From an uncultured Pseudoxanthomonas sp. (lineage in GTDB: Bacteria > Pseudomonadota > Gammaproteobacteria > Xanthomonadales > Xanthomonadaceae), in contig CAMLGZ010000002.1 of the NCBI GenBank assembly GCA_946479745.1, positions 310,001 to 374,000 of the forward strand: a DNA stretch of 64,000 bases, read 5' to 3'. Position 1 is the stretch's first letter, and each line of letters opens with the position of its first letter. Positions 40,763 through 49,500 of this stretch are shown in pieces. The notes beneath the pieces are model-generated. The model made no database searches. It saw only the letters and a program-made list of their open reading frames with translations, and was not told the DNA's origin. A program made the translations under genes and the position numbers.

Positions 40763-42628
40763 ATGCGCATGCGCAGTTCGTGGTTGTGCCGGTGGCTTGC
40801 CTCCCCCTTGTTGTTCCTCGCCGCTCTCCCGGCTGCCTTCGCCCAATCCTGCCCGGCCACCGTGCCGGTACAAGGCGCGCCAGTGGCGGCTCCTGTATTC
40901 CCCGCCGACAACTGGTGGAATACCGACATCAGTGCGGCGCCGGTGGATGCGTCCTCGGCCGGCTACATTTCCTTCATCGGCACCACCCGCGCCCTGCATC
41001 CCGACTTCGGCGGCGAAGAATCGTCCGGCAGCACCAACATCTATGGGTTCCCGTATGCCATCGTCGACGGCTCGCAGCCCAAGCAGACCGTCACCTTCGA
41101 CTACGACGACGAGAGCGACGGCAATGGCGTGGCTTTCTACCCCATTCCCGCCCAGGCCATCAGCCAGACGCATTGGGTGGAAGGCGGCGCGGCCGGCAAC
41201 GTCGACCAGCGCGGCAGTTCGGACCGCCACCTGCTGATGATCGATTGCACCAATCGCCATCTCTACGAGCTGTACAACGTCTACTACAACGCTTCGCAGA
41301 ACCGCTGGTACGCGGCTTCGGGCGCATTCTTCGACTTGAACACCAACGGCCGCCGCCCGGAAGGCTGGACTTCCGCCGATGCCTCGGGCCTTGCCATCTT
41401 CCCGGGCCTGGTGCGCTACGACGAAGCGGCGAATGCCGCAGTGCCGGAAATCACCCATGCTCTGCGCGTCACCCTGCGCGCCAGCAACGGCCATGTGTAT
41501 CCGGCCTCGCATAGCGCGGGCAGCACCTCCGGCGCATTGCCCATGGGCGCGCGCCTGCGCCTGAAGACCAATGTCGGCGGCGCGGATCCGGCGCTGCGCA
41601 CTACCGACCCGACTTCACGCAAGATCTTCCGCGCCATGCAGAAGTACGGGCTGATCATGGTCGACAACGGTTCGGACCTGTACATTTCCGGCACTTTCGA
41701 CGTGCGCTGGAACAACAGCACGCTCAACCCCGCATTCGCCACCCTCAAGGCCAGCGACTTCGAAGTGATCCAGCTGGGCTGGAAGCCGACCGTGACCGCC
41801 GCCGCGCTCAGTACGGTCAGCACCTCGCCCAACCCGGTGACCGGCGGCCAAGCCAGTACCGGCACCGTTACCCTGACCGCCGCCGCGCCCAGCGGCGGCG
41901 CGCAGGTCGCGTTGAGCAGCGCCAGCAGCGCCTTCTCCGTGCCGGCCAGCGTCACCGTGGCGCAGGGCGCCAGTAGCGCCACCTTCCCCATCGCCACCGT
42001 TGCTTCCGATACCGCCGCCTCCGGCACGTTGTCGGCGACTTATGCGGGCGTCACCCGCACCAGCACGCTCACCGTCAATGCGGCGCCGCTGAGTCTTTCC
42101 ATAGGCGACGCCTCGGTGACCGAAGGCGTCAATGGCACCGCGGCGATGACTTTCACCATCAGCCTGTCGCGCGCGTCCACCGCGGCGGTGAGCTACAACA
42201 TCGCTACCGCCAACGGCACGGCCACTGCGGGCAGCGACTATGTGGCCCGCTCGCTGGCCGGCGAGATCATTACTGCCGGGCAGACCAGCCGGACCTTCGT
42301 AGTCACGGTCAACGGCGATGCGCAGCGCGAACCGAACGAGGCCTTCACCGTCACTCTCAGCGGCGTGACCGGCGCCTCGCTGGCCGATGGTCAAGCTACC
42401 GGCACTATCGTTTCCGATGATGCGCGGGTCATGTCGAGCCCGCTGCCCGCTCGCCCGGGAACCGGCGGTGCTGCCCAGAGCTCGCAACCGGTAAGTTCCG
42501 CGCAACAGCCGGTGCCACCCAGTACCAATGCCTGCCTGCTGAGCGGTGGTGGCTCGCGTTGCGTGCTGCAGATGCCAATGCGCTGGTTGCAGGCCTGGAA
42601 CAGGCTGCTGTCGCTGCTGACGCCGTAG
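40763..42628 (+). CDS. Large exported protein with Calx-beta domain
   Basis: This 621-residue protein has a signal peptide (about residues 1-27, ending AAFAQ). Residues 28-345 form an N-terminal domain that I do not recognise, with WWNTDISAAPVD, GFPYAIVDGSQ, HLLMIDCTNRHLYEL and SGTFDVRWNNSTLNP. From about 355 there is an Ig-like Ser/Thr-rich segment, and from about 446 to 555 a Calx-beta domain (DASVTEGVNGTAAMTFTISL, TAGSDYVARSLAG, DAQREPNEAFTVTLSG). The last 60 residues are Pro/Ser/Gln-rich with Cys pairs. It is probably a secreted or cell-surface protein; the function is unknown. Confidence 0.85.
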   Translation: MRMRSSWLCRWLASPLLFLAALPAAFAQSCPATVPVQGAPVAAPVFPADNWWNTDISAAPVDASSAGYISFIGTTRALHPDFGGEESSGSTNIYGFPYAIVDGSQPKQTVTFDYDDESDGNGVAFYPIPAQAISQTHWVEGGAAGNVDQRGSSDRHLLMIDCTNRHLYELYNVYYNASQNRWYAASGAFFDLNTNGRRPEGWTSADASGLAIFPGLVRYDEAANAAVPEITHALRVTLRASNGHVYPASHSAGSTSGALPMGARLRLKTNVGGADPALRTTDPTSRKIFRAMQKYGLIMVDNGSDLYISGTFDVRWNNSTLNPAFATLKASDFEVIQLGWKPTVTAAALSTVSTSPNPVTGGQASTGTVTLTAAAPSGGAQVALSSASSAFSVPASVTVAQGASSATFPIATVASDTAASGTLSATYAGVTRTSTLTVNAAPLSLSIGDASVTEGVNGTAAMTFTISLSRASTAAVSYNIATANGTATAGSDYVARSLAGEIITAGQTSRTFVVTVNGDAQREPNEAFTVTLSGVTGASLADGQATGTIVSDDARVMSSPLPARPGTGGAAQSSQPVSSAQQPVPPSTNACLLSGGGSRCVLQMPMRWLQAWNRLLSLLTP

Positions 42629-42639
42629 TTTCGCCGAGC

Positions 42640-42668
42640 CGATCAGGACGGAATCACCGTCCTGATCG
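42640..42668 (+). terminator. Strong hairpin after the Calx-beta protein gene
   Basis: A 12-bp perfect stem (CGATCAGGACGG with CCGTCCTGATCG) with a 5-base loop lies 11 bases past the stop. There is no T run, so it may protect the 3' end or terminate weakly. Confidence 0.5.
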
Positions 42669-42856
42669 AATTCCGCGACCAACAGGTGATGGCACGGAAC
42701 GGAAAACACGCCGTTCCAAATCCGTTCGCAATCTGTAACCGATTACGCCTTCCGTCAGCTAAACGACGCGGGTCGGCCTCAGAATCCATTCATTGCCTCG
42801 GCCGCCAACTACGCACAGGCCAACTACACCGTTGGTAGTCCGAACAGGAAACCGAC

Positions 42857-44386
42857 ATGAAACTCTCCCCCCGCCAGCAGACGCTTTGGTCCATTGCGTT
42901 AGGCGCGGCTCTCGCCCTGGGTATGGGCTCGGTCGCGACTGCGCAGGATCGGAACGATCGCGACAGCGAAGACAAGGAACAGAACGACAACAAAGCCCGC
43001 GCGGACCAGCGCCGCCACCAGGCCGAAGCCCGCCAGCAGCAAGCCCGCCAGCAACAGGCCCAGCGTCAGGACGAACGCCAGCAGATGGAGCGCAGCAACG
43101 ACGCCCAGCGCCAGCAGATGGAAGCGCGTCGGAACGCTGTCCAGCAGCAGGCCGCCCGCCAGCAGCAGGAACGCCGCCAGGAACAGCAGCGCGAACAGGC
43201 CATGCGCCAACAGGACGGCCAGCGTGAGCAGATCCAACGCGAACAAGCCGCTCGTCAGCAGGCCGCACGCCAGAACGAACGCCAGCAGCTGGAACGCCGC
43301 AACGACATCCAGCGCGAGCAGGCTGCCCGCCAGCAGGCTGCGCGCCAGGATGAGCGTCAGCAGTTGGAACGCCGCAACCAGGACCAGCAGCAGCGCGCCC
43401 TGCGTCAACAGAACGAAGCCCGCCAGAACGCTCAGCGCGAACAGCTGCAACGCCAGCAGGCCGTGCGCCAGAACGAGCGTCAGCAGCTGGAGCGCCGTAA
43501 CCAGGACCAACAGCAGCGTGCCTTGCGCCAGCAGAACGAAGTCCGCCAGAACGCTCAGCGCGAACAGCTGCAACGCCAGCAAGCCGAGCGCCAGAACGAG
43601 CGCGCCCGCGATCAGCGGCGCAATGGCGACCTGCGCCAACAGGCCGTCCGTGACGCCGCCGCCCGTGAGCAGCGTCAGGCCTCCGGCCAACCTCCACGCG
43701 TCATGGGCGGCAACCAGCCCGATCGTCGCGACTATCGCCGCGATGACGATCGCCGTAACGAACAGAACCGCCTGAGCCGCGAAGTGCAGGAGCGCCGCAT
43801 CCGCGAGGAGCGCCAGCGCGCCGAACGCTTCCGGCAACAGGAACGTCAGCGCTACAGCAACCGCAACGACTGGGAACAGCGCTACGCCCGCCAACTGCGC
43901 GACCAGCGTCGAAATTCGCAGTACCGCTACCAGCAGCAGTACTACGACCGTCTGCGCCAGCAGCAGTTGCGCTTCAGTTCGCGCAACTACAACTACTACA
44001 ACGATCCGTACTACTACACCCCTGCCAGCTATCGCTATTCCTACGGCGGACGCTGGTACGAAACCAACCGCTATGGCGGCGACCTGCTGCGCCAGGCCGT
44101 GAACTACGGTTACCGTGAAGGCTTCAACGCCGGCCGCGCCGACCGCCTGGACGGCTGGCGCAGCGACTACCGCAACAGCTATGCCTACGAAGACGCCAAC
44201 TACGGCTACAACGGCTATTACATCGACCAGGACCAATACAACTACTACTTCCGCCAGGGCTTCCAGCGCGGCTACGAAGACGGTTACTACAGCCGCTATC
44301 GCTACGGCCACCGCGGCAGCGACGGCAACTACGCCATTTTGGCGGGCGTCCTGGCGGTGATCCTGGGGCTGCAGCTGATCGATTGA
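42857..44386 (+). CDS. Exported Gln/Arg-rich repeat protein with Tyr-rich C-terminal region
   Basis: This 509-residue protein starts with a signal peptide (about 1-30, SVATAQ end). Residues 31-310 are a highly charged Gln, Arg, Glu and Asn region with 41-residue tandem units (core RNQDQQQRALRQQNEARQNA), predicting a long continuous helix or coiled coil. Residues 310-390 remain Arg-rich, then 370-480 are Tyr/Asn/Gly-rich (YNYYNDPYYYTPASYRYSYG). The last 15 residues are hydrophobic (YAILAGVLAVILGLQLID), like a short membrane tail. Function unknown; it is reminiscent of cell-surface or stress glue proteins, which is only an inference. A terminator follows. Confidence 0.8.
   Translation: MKLSPRQQTLWSIALGAALALGMGSVATAQDRNDRDSEDKEQNDNKARADQRRHQAEARQQQARQQQAQRQDERQQMERSNDAQRQQMEARRNAVQQQAARQQQERRQEQQREQAMRQQDGQREQIQREQAARQQAARQNERQQLERRNDIQREQAARQQAARQDERQQLERRNQDQQQRALRQQNEARQNAQREQLQRQQAVRQNERQQLERRNQDQQQRALRQQNEVRQNAQREQLQRQQAERQNERARDQRRNGDLRQQAVRDAAAREQRQASGQPPRVMGGNQPDRRDYRRDDDRRNEQNRLSREVQERRIREERQRAERFRQQERQRYSNRNDWEQRYARQLRDQRRNSQYRYQQQYYDRLRQQQLRFSSRNYNYYNDPYYYTPASYRYSYGGRWYETNRYGGDLLRQAVNYGYREGFNAGRADRLDGWRSDYRNSYAYEDANYGYNGYYIDQDQYNYYFRQGFQRGYEDGYYSRYRYGHRGSDGNYAILAGVLAVILGLQLID
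43376..43610 (+). repeat. Tandem 123-bp repeats coding a 41-residue unit
   Basis: The unit beginning at 43376 recurs at 43499 with about 90 percent identity; the second copy breaks off near 43610. Shorter diverged copies of the QNERQQLERRN part occur from about 43270. Such repeats can expand or contract by recombination. Confidence 0.8.
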
Positions 44387-44410
44387 TCGCCTGCACCAAG
44401 TGGAAAATGG

Positions 44411-44440
44411 AAGCGCCCGGCGAGTGCCGGGCGTTTTTTT
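44411..44440 (+). terminator. Intrinsic terminator after the repeat protein gene
   Basis: CGCCCGGC pairs with GCCGGGCG around a GAGT loop and is followed by seven T. It lies 27 bases past the stop. Confidence 0.9.
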
Positions 44441-44570
44441 GCCCGTGACGCCGAGGCCGATCGATGCACGGTGCGGATGGTGCAGCGCAGCTTGCCCTTT
44501 TGGACGATGGCGACCCCTCCGGTTGCGTGCGCTACTGCGGTTCGCCCGCCGTCCATAAGGAATCGAACAC

Positions 44571-46406
44571 ATGTCCGTCCTGTCCGACTGCACTCCGCTT
44601 TCCCGCCCCCGCTTGCGCATTGGCATACTGCGCTGGCAAGCCGCGGCCTTCCTGGCGATGGCGTGGCTGCTGTGCCTGCCCGCTTTCGCCCAGACCGAAG
44701 TCACCGGCTTCGGCAGCAATCCCGGCAACTTGCGCATGTTCAAGTACGTACCGGCCGGCTTGCCCGCCAACGCGCCGCTGGTGGTGGCGATGCACGGCTG
44801 TTCGCAGAGTGCCGCCAGTTACGACGCGGAGACGGGCTGGCAGATGCTGGCGCAGCGTTGGCAGTTCGCACTGCTGCTGCCGCAGCAACAGAGCGCCAAC
44901 AATTCCAGCACCTGTTTCAACTGGTTCGAGGCCGGCGACACCGCGCGCGGATCCGGCGAGGCGCTGTCGATCAAACAGATGATCGACCGCATGCAGACCG
45001 ATCACGGCAGCGACCCGGCGCGGATCTACGTCACCGGGCTTTCGGCCGGCGGCGCGATGGTCTCGGTGATGATGGCCGCTTATCCTGAAGTCTTCGCCGG
45101 CGGCGCGATCATCGCAGGCTTGCCCTACCGTTGCGCCACCAGCCAGTCGGCCGCTTTCAGCTGCATGAATCCCGGCACCGATCTCACCCCGGCGCAGTGG
45201 GGCGACAAAGTACGTGCGGCCAGCAGCCACACCGGCACCTGGCCTATCGTCTCGATCTGGCACGGCGACAGCGACTATGTGGTGCGTCCGGCCAACCTCA
45301 CCGAAAGCATGCAGCAGTGGACCAATGTGCACGGTATCGACCAGACCGCGGACGTCAGCGACACCGTGGGCGGATTTCCGCACAGGGTCTACAAGGACGC
45401 GGGCGGTACGCCGCGGGTGGAAACCTACACCATCACCGACATGGGCCACGGCACACCGGTCGACCCGGGCACCGGCGAAACCCAGTGCGGTACGGCGGGC
45501 GCCTACATCCTCGACGTGAACCTGTGCTCCAGCTACTACATCGGCCACTTCTGGAGTCTGGACAACCTGGATGGCAACCCGCCCACCGTCAGCCTTACCG
45601 CACCGGCGAATGGAGCCAACGTCAGCGACACAGTCACGGTCAGCGCAACGGCCAGCGACGACATCGGCGTGGACCGCGTGGAGTTCCTGCTGGACGGCAC
45701 GTTGCTGGGCAGCGACGCCAGTACGCCGTACTCGATCAGCTGGAATTCGGCCACTGCCAGCACCGGCAACCACACGCTGCAGGCGCGCGCCTTCGACCTG
45801 GTGGACAACGTAGGCACGTCGGCCGCGGTCACGGTGAATGTGCTGGAGGGCTCGGGTGGTGGCACGCCGCTGCTGGTGGAGTTCTCCAATGAAGATGCGA
45901 ACGATGGCTATGTGAAGGCCAATGCCGACGGCAGCGCGCCAGCGGTCGGCACGCTGGAAGCGTATTCCGGTCTGGCGCTGGGGCGCGGCACCGACGGCAA
46001 GTTCAACCGCAGCGTGCTGTCGTTCGATACTTCATCGCTGCCCGACGGCGCGACTATCGTATCGGCCACGGTCACGGTGGCCTACCGCAGCGTCTCGGGA
46101 AATCCGTGGGGCAATCCCGTCGGCAACACGCTGGTGGTGGACGTGAACAGCGGTTGTTTCGGCGCATGCACCATCGAGACGGGCGACTATGCGGCGGCCG
46201 CCAGCGCGAGCGCGGTGGCGCAACTGCTGAGCTTCAGCGGCGGCAGCCAGACCAGCAACGCATTCGCCAGCGCCGGTCTGTCCGCGATCAACCGTGGCGG
46301 CCGCACCCAGCTGCGTCTGCGCTTCAGCGGCAATCCCACTTCCACCCACTATTTGTGGATAGACAAGGGCGCTACCGCGAAGCTGCGCGTGGAGTACCTG
46401 CCGTAA
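44571..46406 (+). CDS. Secreted PHB depolymerase-type esterase with C-terminal beta domains
   Basis: This 611-residue protein has a signal peptide ending near residue 41 (LLCLPAFAQ). The catalytic domain has HGCSQSAASYD (oxyanion), the nucleophile Ser158 in VTGLSAGGAMVS, Asp in IWHGDSDYVV, and His in TDMGHGTPVD. This is a complete esterase triad of the poly(3-hydroxybutyrate) depolymerase/feruloyl esterase type. An Ig-like domain (PPTVSLTAPANGANVSDTVT) follows near 335-425, and a DNRLRE-like beta domain (RSVLSFDTSSLPDGATIVSA) fills the rest. Substrate may be polyester or plant-polymer ester. The tail domains suggest binding to an insoluble surface. Confidence 0.88.
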   Translation: MSVLSDCTPLSRPRLRIGILRWQAAAFLAMAWLLCLPAFAQTEVTGFGSNPGNLRMFKYVPAGLPANAPLVVAMHGCSQSAASYDAETGWQMLAQRWQFALLLPQQQSANNSSTCFNWFEAGDTARGSGEALSIKQMIDRMQTDHGSDPARIYVTGLSAGGAMVSVMMAAYPEVFAGGAIIAGLPYRCATSQSAAFSCMNPGTDLTPAQWGDKVRAASSHTGTWPIVSIWHGDSDYVVRPANLTESMQQWTNVHGIDQTADVSDTVGGFPHRVYKDAGGTPRVETYTITDMGHGTPVDPGTGETQCGTAGAYILDVNLCSSYYIGHFWSLDNLDGNPPTVSLTAPANGANVSDTVTVSATASDDIGVDRVEFLLDGTLLGSDASTPYSISWNSATASTGNHTLQARAFDLVDNVGTSAAVTVNVLEGSGGGTPLLVEFSNEDANDGYVKANADGSAPAVGTLEAYSGLALGRGTDGKFNRSVLSFDTSSLPDGATIVSATVTVAYRSVSGNPWGNPVGNTLVVDVNSGCFGACTIETGDYAAAASASAVAQLLSFSGGSQTSNAFASAGLSAINRGGRTQLRLRFSGNPTSTHYLWIDKGATAKLRVEYLP

Positions 46407-46428
46407 CGGGTTTTCCGATGAAAAGAAA

Positions 46429-46453
46429 ACGCCCGGCGCTGCCGGGCGTTTTT
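46429..46453. terminator. Bidirectional intrinsic terminator
   Basis: AACGCCCGGC pairs with GCCGGGCGTT around a GCT loop, with TTT on the plus side and AAAA before it that reads as a T run on the minus strand. It can serve both the esterase gene and the convergent DUF6445 gene. Confidence 0.85.
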
Positions 46454-46471
46454 CCATGTGCGTGCTTTGCG

Positions 46472-47080
46472 TCAACGCTGGGAAGAGGCGAAGAACATCA
46501 GATAGACCAGCCGCCCGTTTTCGAGGGTGTCGCCGAAGTTTTCGCCAGCGGTATGCCACAGCCATGGGCGCAACAGCAACAGACGGTTGAAGCGCATGGG
46601 AACTCGCTGGGTCATTTCCCATTTCGAATCGTTTGTGCCGTCTCTCTCCAGGATCTCCTCGACCATGCCCTTGGCGGACGGGAACCCCAACGCCGCCGCC
46701 TCGCGATCGTCGTGCGGCGCGCGGTCTGTGCTGGTGGCGCGGTGGCGGAAGAACTCGGTGCCGCCCCGGCAGTCCTGCGGACGACTGAGAAAGAGGATGC
46801 CGGACCAGTGCGCAGCATCCACATGCACCTTCGCCTTGCCCTTGTCGGTGGCCAGGGTAATGCGGCTCTTGGCATGCGACTGCGGCGGCGGCATGGCTTC
46901 CAGCGGCTCGCCCACCAGCCGGGAAATCTGTTGCGCGAGCCCTTCGATGTTGATCCGTTCCACCGAATTTCGGCCGGGAAACATGCCCTCTTGCGGCGGA
47001 TAGGTAAGCCGCAGCGAGGCCTCCCGCAAGGCTTGCGCGTTGTCGAGGAAGTCGTCGACGATGATCATTGAGGTAGTCAT
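46472..47080 (-). CDS. DUF6445 family protein (2OG-oxygenase-like fold)
   Basis: This 202-residue protein has an N-terminal IIVDDFLDNAQALREASLRL and PPQEGMFPGRNS. The His-Asp pair KVHVDAAHWSGILFLS and a later RFNRLLLLRPWLWHTAGENF hold the putative iron ligands (His-Asp and His). This resembles an Fe(II) oxygenase core of the DUF6445 group. It lacks a signal peptide. Substrate unknown. It is convergent with the esterase gene across a shared terminator. Confidence 0.82.
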   Translation of the reverse strand: MTTSMIIVDDFLDNAQALREASLRLTYPPQEGMFPGRNSVERINIEGLAQQISRLVGEPLEAMPPPQSHAKSRITLATDKGKAKVHVDAAHWSGILFLSRPQDCRGGTEFFRHRATSTDRAPHDDREAAALGFPSAKGMVEEILERDGTNDSKWEMTQRVPMRFNRLLLLRPWLWHTAGENFGDTLENGRLVYLMFFASSQR

Positions 47081-47140
47081 GCCGGCCAGCCTAATCGTTC
47101 GCCGGCGCCTCCTTCAACCACGGTCGCGGGGATCGGCCGC

Positions 47141-47407
47141 TCAACGCAGCTGGCTGTCCTTGCTGCCACGCCGGTTGTAGCCGCTTTGCGCACTCTGCTC
47201 TTCATCATGCGCTTCCTGGCAAGGAACGCACAGGCGCACGCCGGGCACCGCCTTGCGCCGGGCCTCGGGAATGGGCGTGTCGCACTCTTCGCAGTGGCTC
47301 AGGCTCGGGCCCTGCGGTAATTGGCTGCGGGCGCGCTTGATGCCGTCTTTCACGGTGGCGTCGATCTGGTCCTGCACAGCGCCGTCGCCTGCCCAGCCGG
47401 TAGCCAT
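47141..47407 (-). CDS. DksA/TraR-type C4 zinc-finger protein
   Basis: This 88-residue protein contains HCEECDTPIPEARRKAVPGV followed by RLCVPCQEAH: a four-Cys zinc finger (CxxC-x17-CxxC) in the TraR/DksA family. The N-terminus is a short helix, without the long coiled coil of DksA itself, so it belongs to the short YbiI-like class. It may modulate RNA polymerase; the true role is unknown. It is divergent from the transglutaminase/TPR gene. Confidence 0.9.
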   Translation of the reverse strand: MATGWAGDGAVQDQIDATVKDGIKRARSQLPQGPSLSHCEECDTPIPEARRKAVPGVRLCVPCQEAHDEEQSAQSGYNRRGSKDSQLR

Positions 47408-47637
47408 GGTGGCCTCCTGTTGCGGTACGTGTGGAGTCAGGATAACCCCGCCGGAATGAACGATATGGCGACGGTGCGCGTCGATTTCACGAGCACTGCT
47501 TCGTCCTGCCGGTACAGCCCGTCAACGCACGCATCCGCGTCGCGTCGCGGGCCGACCGATTACGCACAGGCGTTGGCCCGGATAGGGTCTAGACTCCCGG
47601 CGAACGGCATTGATCGTTTGCTGTGGGAGGGTCGACG

Positions 47638-48729
47638 ATGATCGGCTGGGCGCTTGCGGCGGCGTTGGCGCTATCCGTCCCCACGGGCGAGCATGCCCGC
47701 CCGGATCATGAACCGCCCGCCCCCGCGCAGATCATGGCGGTGCCGCCCGCACTCCGCGCGCTGGTGCAGGAGCGGGTCAACGCGCCGGGTCGCGGTCAAT
47801 CGCAGCGTCTGCGGCGACTGATCGAGCTGATGTCGACCAGCCGGGACGGGCTGCGCCTGGAATATTACGACGATGCCACCCAGACAGTGGAGCAGGCCTA
47901 CCTCAATCGGCAGGTCAATTGCCTCACCTACACCCTGGTGTTCCTTGCCCTGGCGCGCGAAGCGGGGCTGGATGCATACCCGCAGGAGATCGACGAAACA
48001 TTGTCCTGGCAGCAGCGCCAGGACGTCGTCTACCGCAGCAACCACGTCAATGCCGCAGTGCGCCTTGGCGCGCAACGCTACGTGGTGGACGTGGGCAGCA
48101 GTTTCGTGATCGGACGCCATCCGGCCCACGCTATCGGCGAGCAGCGTTTGCTGGCGCAGTACTACAACAACCGTGCCGCCCAGCTGATGGTTCTGGGCGA
48201 TCTTCCCGCCGCGTTGGCCCATGCCGATATCTCCATCGAACTCGACCCCGCCTATGCCACTACCTGGAGCAACACCGGCGTGTTGCGCCTGCACAGCGGC
48301 GACTCGGCAGGCGCGGAACGGGCCTATGCCACTGCGCTGTCGCTAGCCCCCGAGCACTCCAGCGCGTTGTTCAATCTGGTCGCCCTGTACCAGCGCAGCG
48401 GCGACCACGACCGCGAAACGCAGTTCCGGCGTCGATTGGACAAAGTGCAGTCGCAGGATCCTTTCCATCAGTTCATGCTCGCCCTGCAATTCGAACAACG
48501 CGGCGAATACGCCGAGGCCATCAAGCGCTATCGGCGTGCGATCCGCCTGCATGGCGGCGAACACCGGTTCTACCATGGCTTGGCCCGCGCTTATGCGCAC
48601 GCGGGAAATCCGCGCAGCGCCCGTCGTGCGCTGCAGCGGGCCTTGGCGCTGGCCTCGGGCAAGGACGAGACGGTACTGGCGCAATATCGGACGATGCTGG
48701 ACGGGCTGCGCGCAACCGGCGGTTTATGA
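47638..48729 (+). CDS. Transglutaminase-like domain plus TPR protein
   Basis: This 363-residue protein has a short hydrophobic start (GWALAAALALSVPTG), perhaps a signal peptide. Residues 40-160 form a transglutaminase-like fold with a possible triad: Cys95 in VNCLTYTLVF, His136 in RSNHVNAAV and Asp151 in VVDVGSSF. Residues 170-345 are TPR repeats (ALAHADISIELDPAYATTWS and following). GGAGGG precedes the ATG at 47638. The domain pairing suggests a peptidase or scaffold acting in the periplasm; substrate unknown. Its end overlaps the ThpR gene by six bases. Confidence 0.85.
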   Translation: MIGWALAAALALSVPTGEHARPDHEPPAPAQIMAVPPALRALVQERVNAPGRGQSQRLRRLIELMSTSRDGLRLEYYDDATQTVEQAYLNRQVNCLTYTLVFLALAREAGLDAYPQEIDETLSWQQRQDVVYRSNHVNAAVRLGAQRYVVDVGSSFVIGRHPAHAIGEQRLLAQYYNNRAAQLMVLGDLPAALAHADISIELDPAYATTWSNTGVLRLHSGDSAGAERAYATALSLAPEHSSALFNLVALYQRSGDHDRETQFRRRLDKVQSQDPFHQFMLALQFEQRGEYAEAIKRYRRAIRLHGGEHRFYHGLARAYAHAGNPRSARRALQRALALASGKDETVLAQYRTMLDGLRATGGL

Positions 48730-49326
48730 GGCGCGCAACGGCCAACTGCCGATTATTTCGTATTCGCCCTGCCCGCTGCGCACCAGCGCGAAATCGCGCG
48801 CCTGCCAGCGGATCGGCTCGATCGCATGCGGGGTCAGCACGCGCGTGTCGTACAGCACCGTGACGTGCGGCGTGAATTCCCGTTTCAGATAACGCCCGAA
48901 TCCGCCGGCCATCAGGCGGTTGCTGAGCTCGCGCCACAATCCGTGGATAGGTGGACGCTCTTCCGGGCACAGCAATACGCAGGGTTGCTTGTCGTTGCGC
49001 GTGGAAAAACTCGAGGCGCGCGCCAGCGTCACTTCGAACGGCTCGTGCCTGACCCGCGACGCCGCCGTCGTCGCTGACTCCACTATGTCGGCGCGATCGA
49101 CCAGATGCTCGCCCAGGTAATGCAGCGTGACATGCAGCCGGTTGGGCTTGATAGCCGGGCCGATCAGCGAATGCTCGATGCGCAGGGCGTCGGCCTCGGC
49201 GACGATGGCTTCGCGGGCAGCAGGCTCCGGAAACACGCAAAAAAACAGACTGCCGGCTTCGGACTTCGCCTCCATGCCGGCGAACGAGTCCTGCAGCGGA
49301 ATCGGCGAGCCCCGGCGCACGCTCAC
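48724..49326 (-). CDS. thpR: RNA 2',3'-cyclic phosphodiesterase / 2'-5' RNA ligase (ThpR)
   Basis: This 200-residue protein has both HxT motifs: RLHVTLHYLG near 64-73 and TPHVTVLYDT near 150-160. The 2H phosphoesterase fold cleaves 2',3'-cyclic phosphates on RNA and can ligate tRNA halves in vitro. The start may be GTG 49326 or the ATG at 49275, where the conserved part begins (MEAKSEAGSLFFCVFPE). It is convergent with the TPR gene. Confidence 0.92.
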   Translation of the reverse strand: MSVRRGSPIPLQDSFAGMEAKSEAGSLFFCVFPEPAAREAIVAEADALRIEHSLIGPAIKPNRLHVTLHYLGEHLVDRADIVESATTAASRVRHEPFEVTLARASSFSTRNDKQPCVLLCPEERPPIHGLWRELSNRLMAGGFGRYLKREFTPHVTVLYDTRVLTPHAIEPIRWQARDFALVRSGQGEYEIIGSWPLRAS

Positions 49327-49500
49327 GCGCCTTGTCCATTGGCGCAGCCCTGCGCCATCGGCGCGAGGTTGGCCTTACGATGCCTTGCCTTCATTCCCAA
49401 GCCCATTTTTCCGCAAGGACGACACGCTAACGCATGCGTGGCGTTCAAGCAAAAACGCGGCCATCTCCGGAAGGCCGCGGCAAAGATTTTCCGCACTGCC

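Noticed and set aside
42640..42668. Hairpin considered as a riboswitch element upstream of the repeat protein gene
   Set aside because: It is a simple perfect stem close to the previous stop with no conserved aptamer features; a 3'-end hairpin is more likely.
42899..44770. A 623-residue minus-strand hydrophobic frame opposite the repeat protein
   Set aside because: It mirrors the CAG/CGC codons of the Gln/Arg-rich gene as Leu/Ala; no ribosome-binding site and no domain.
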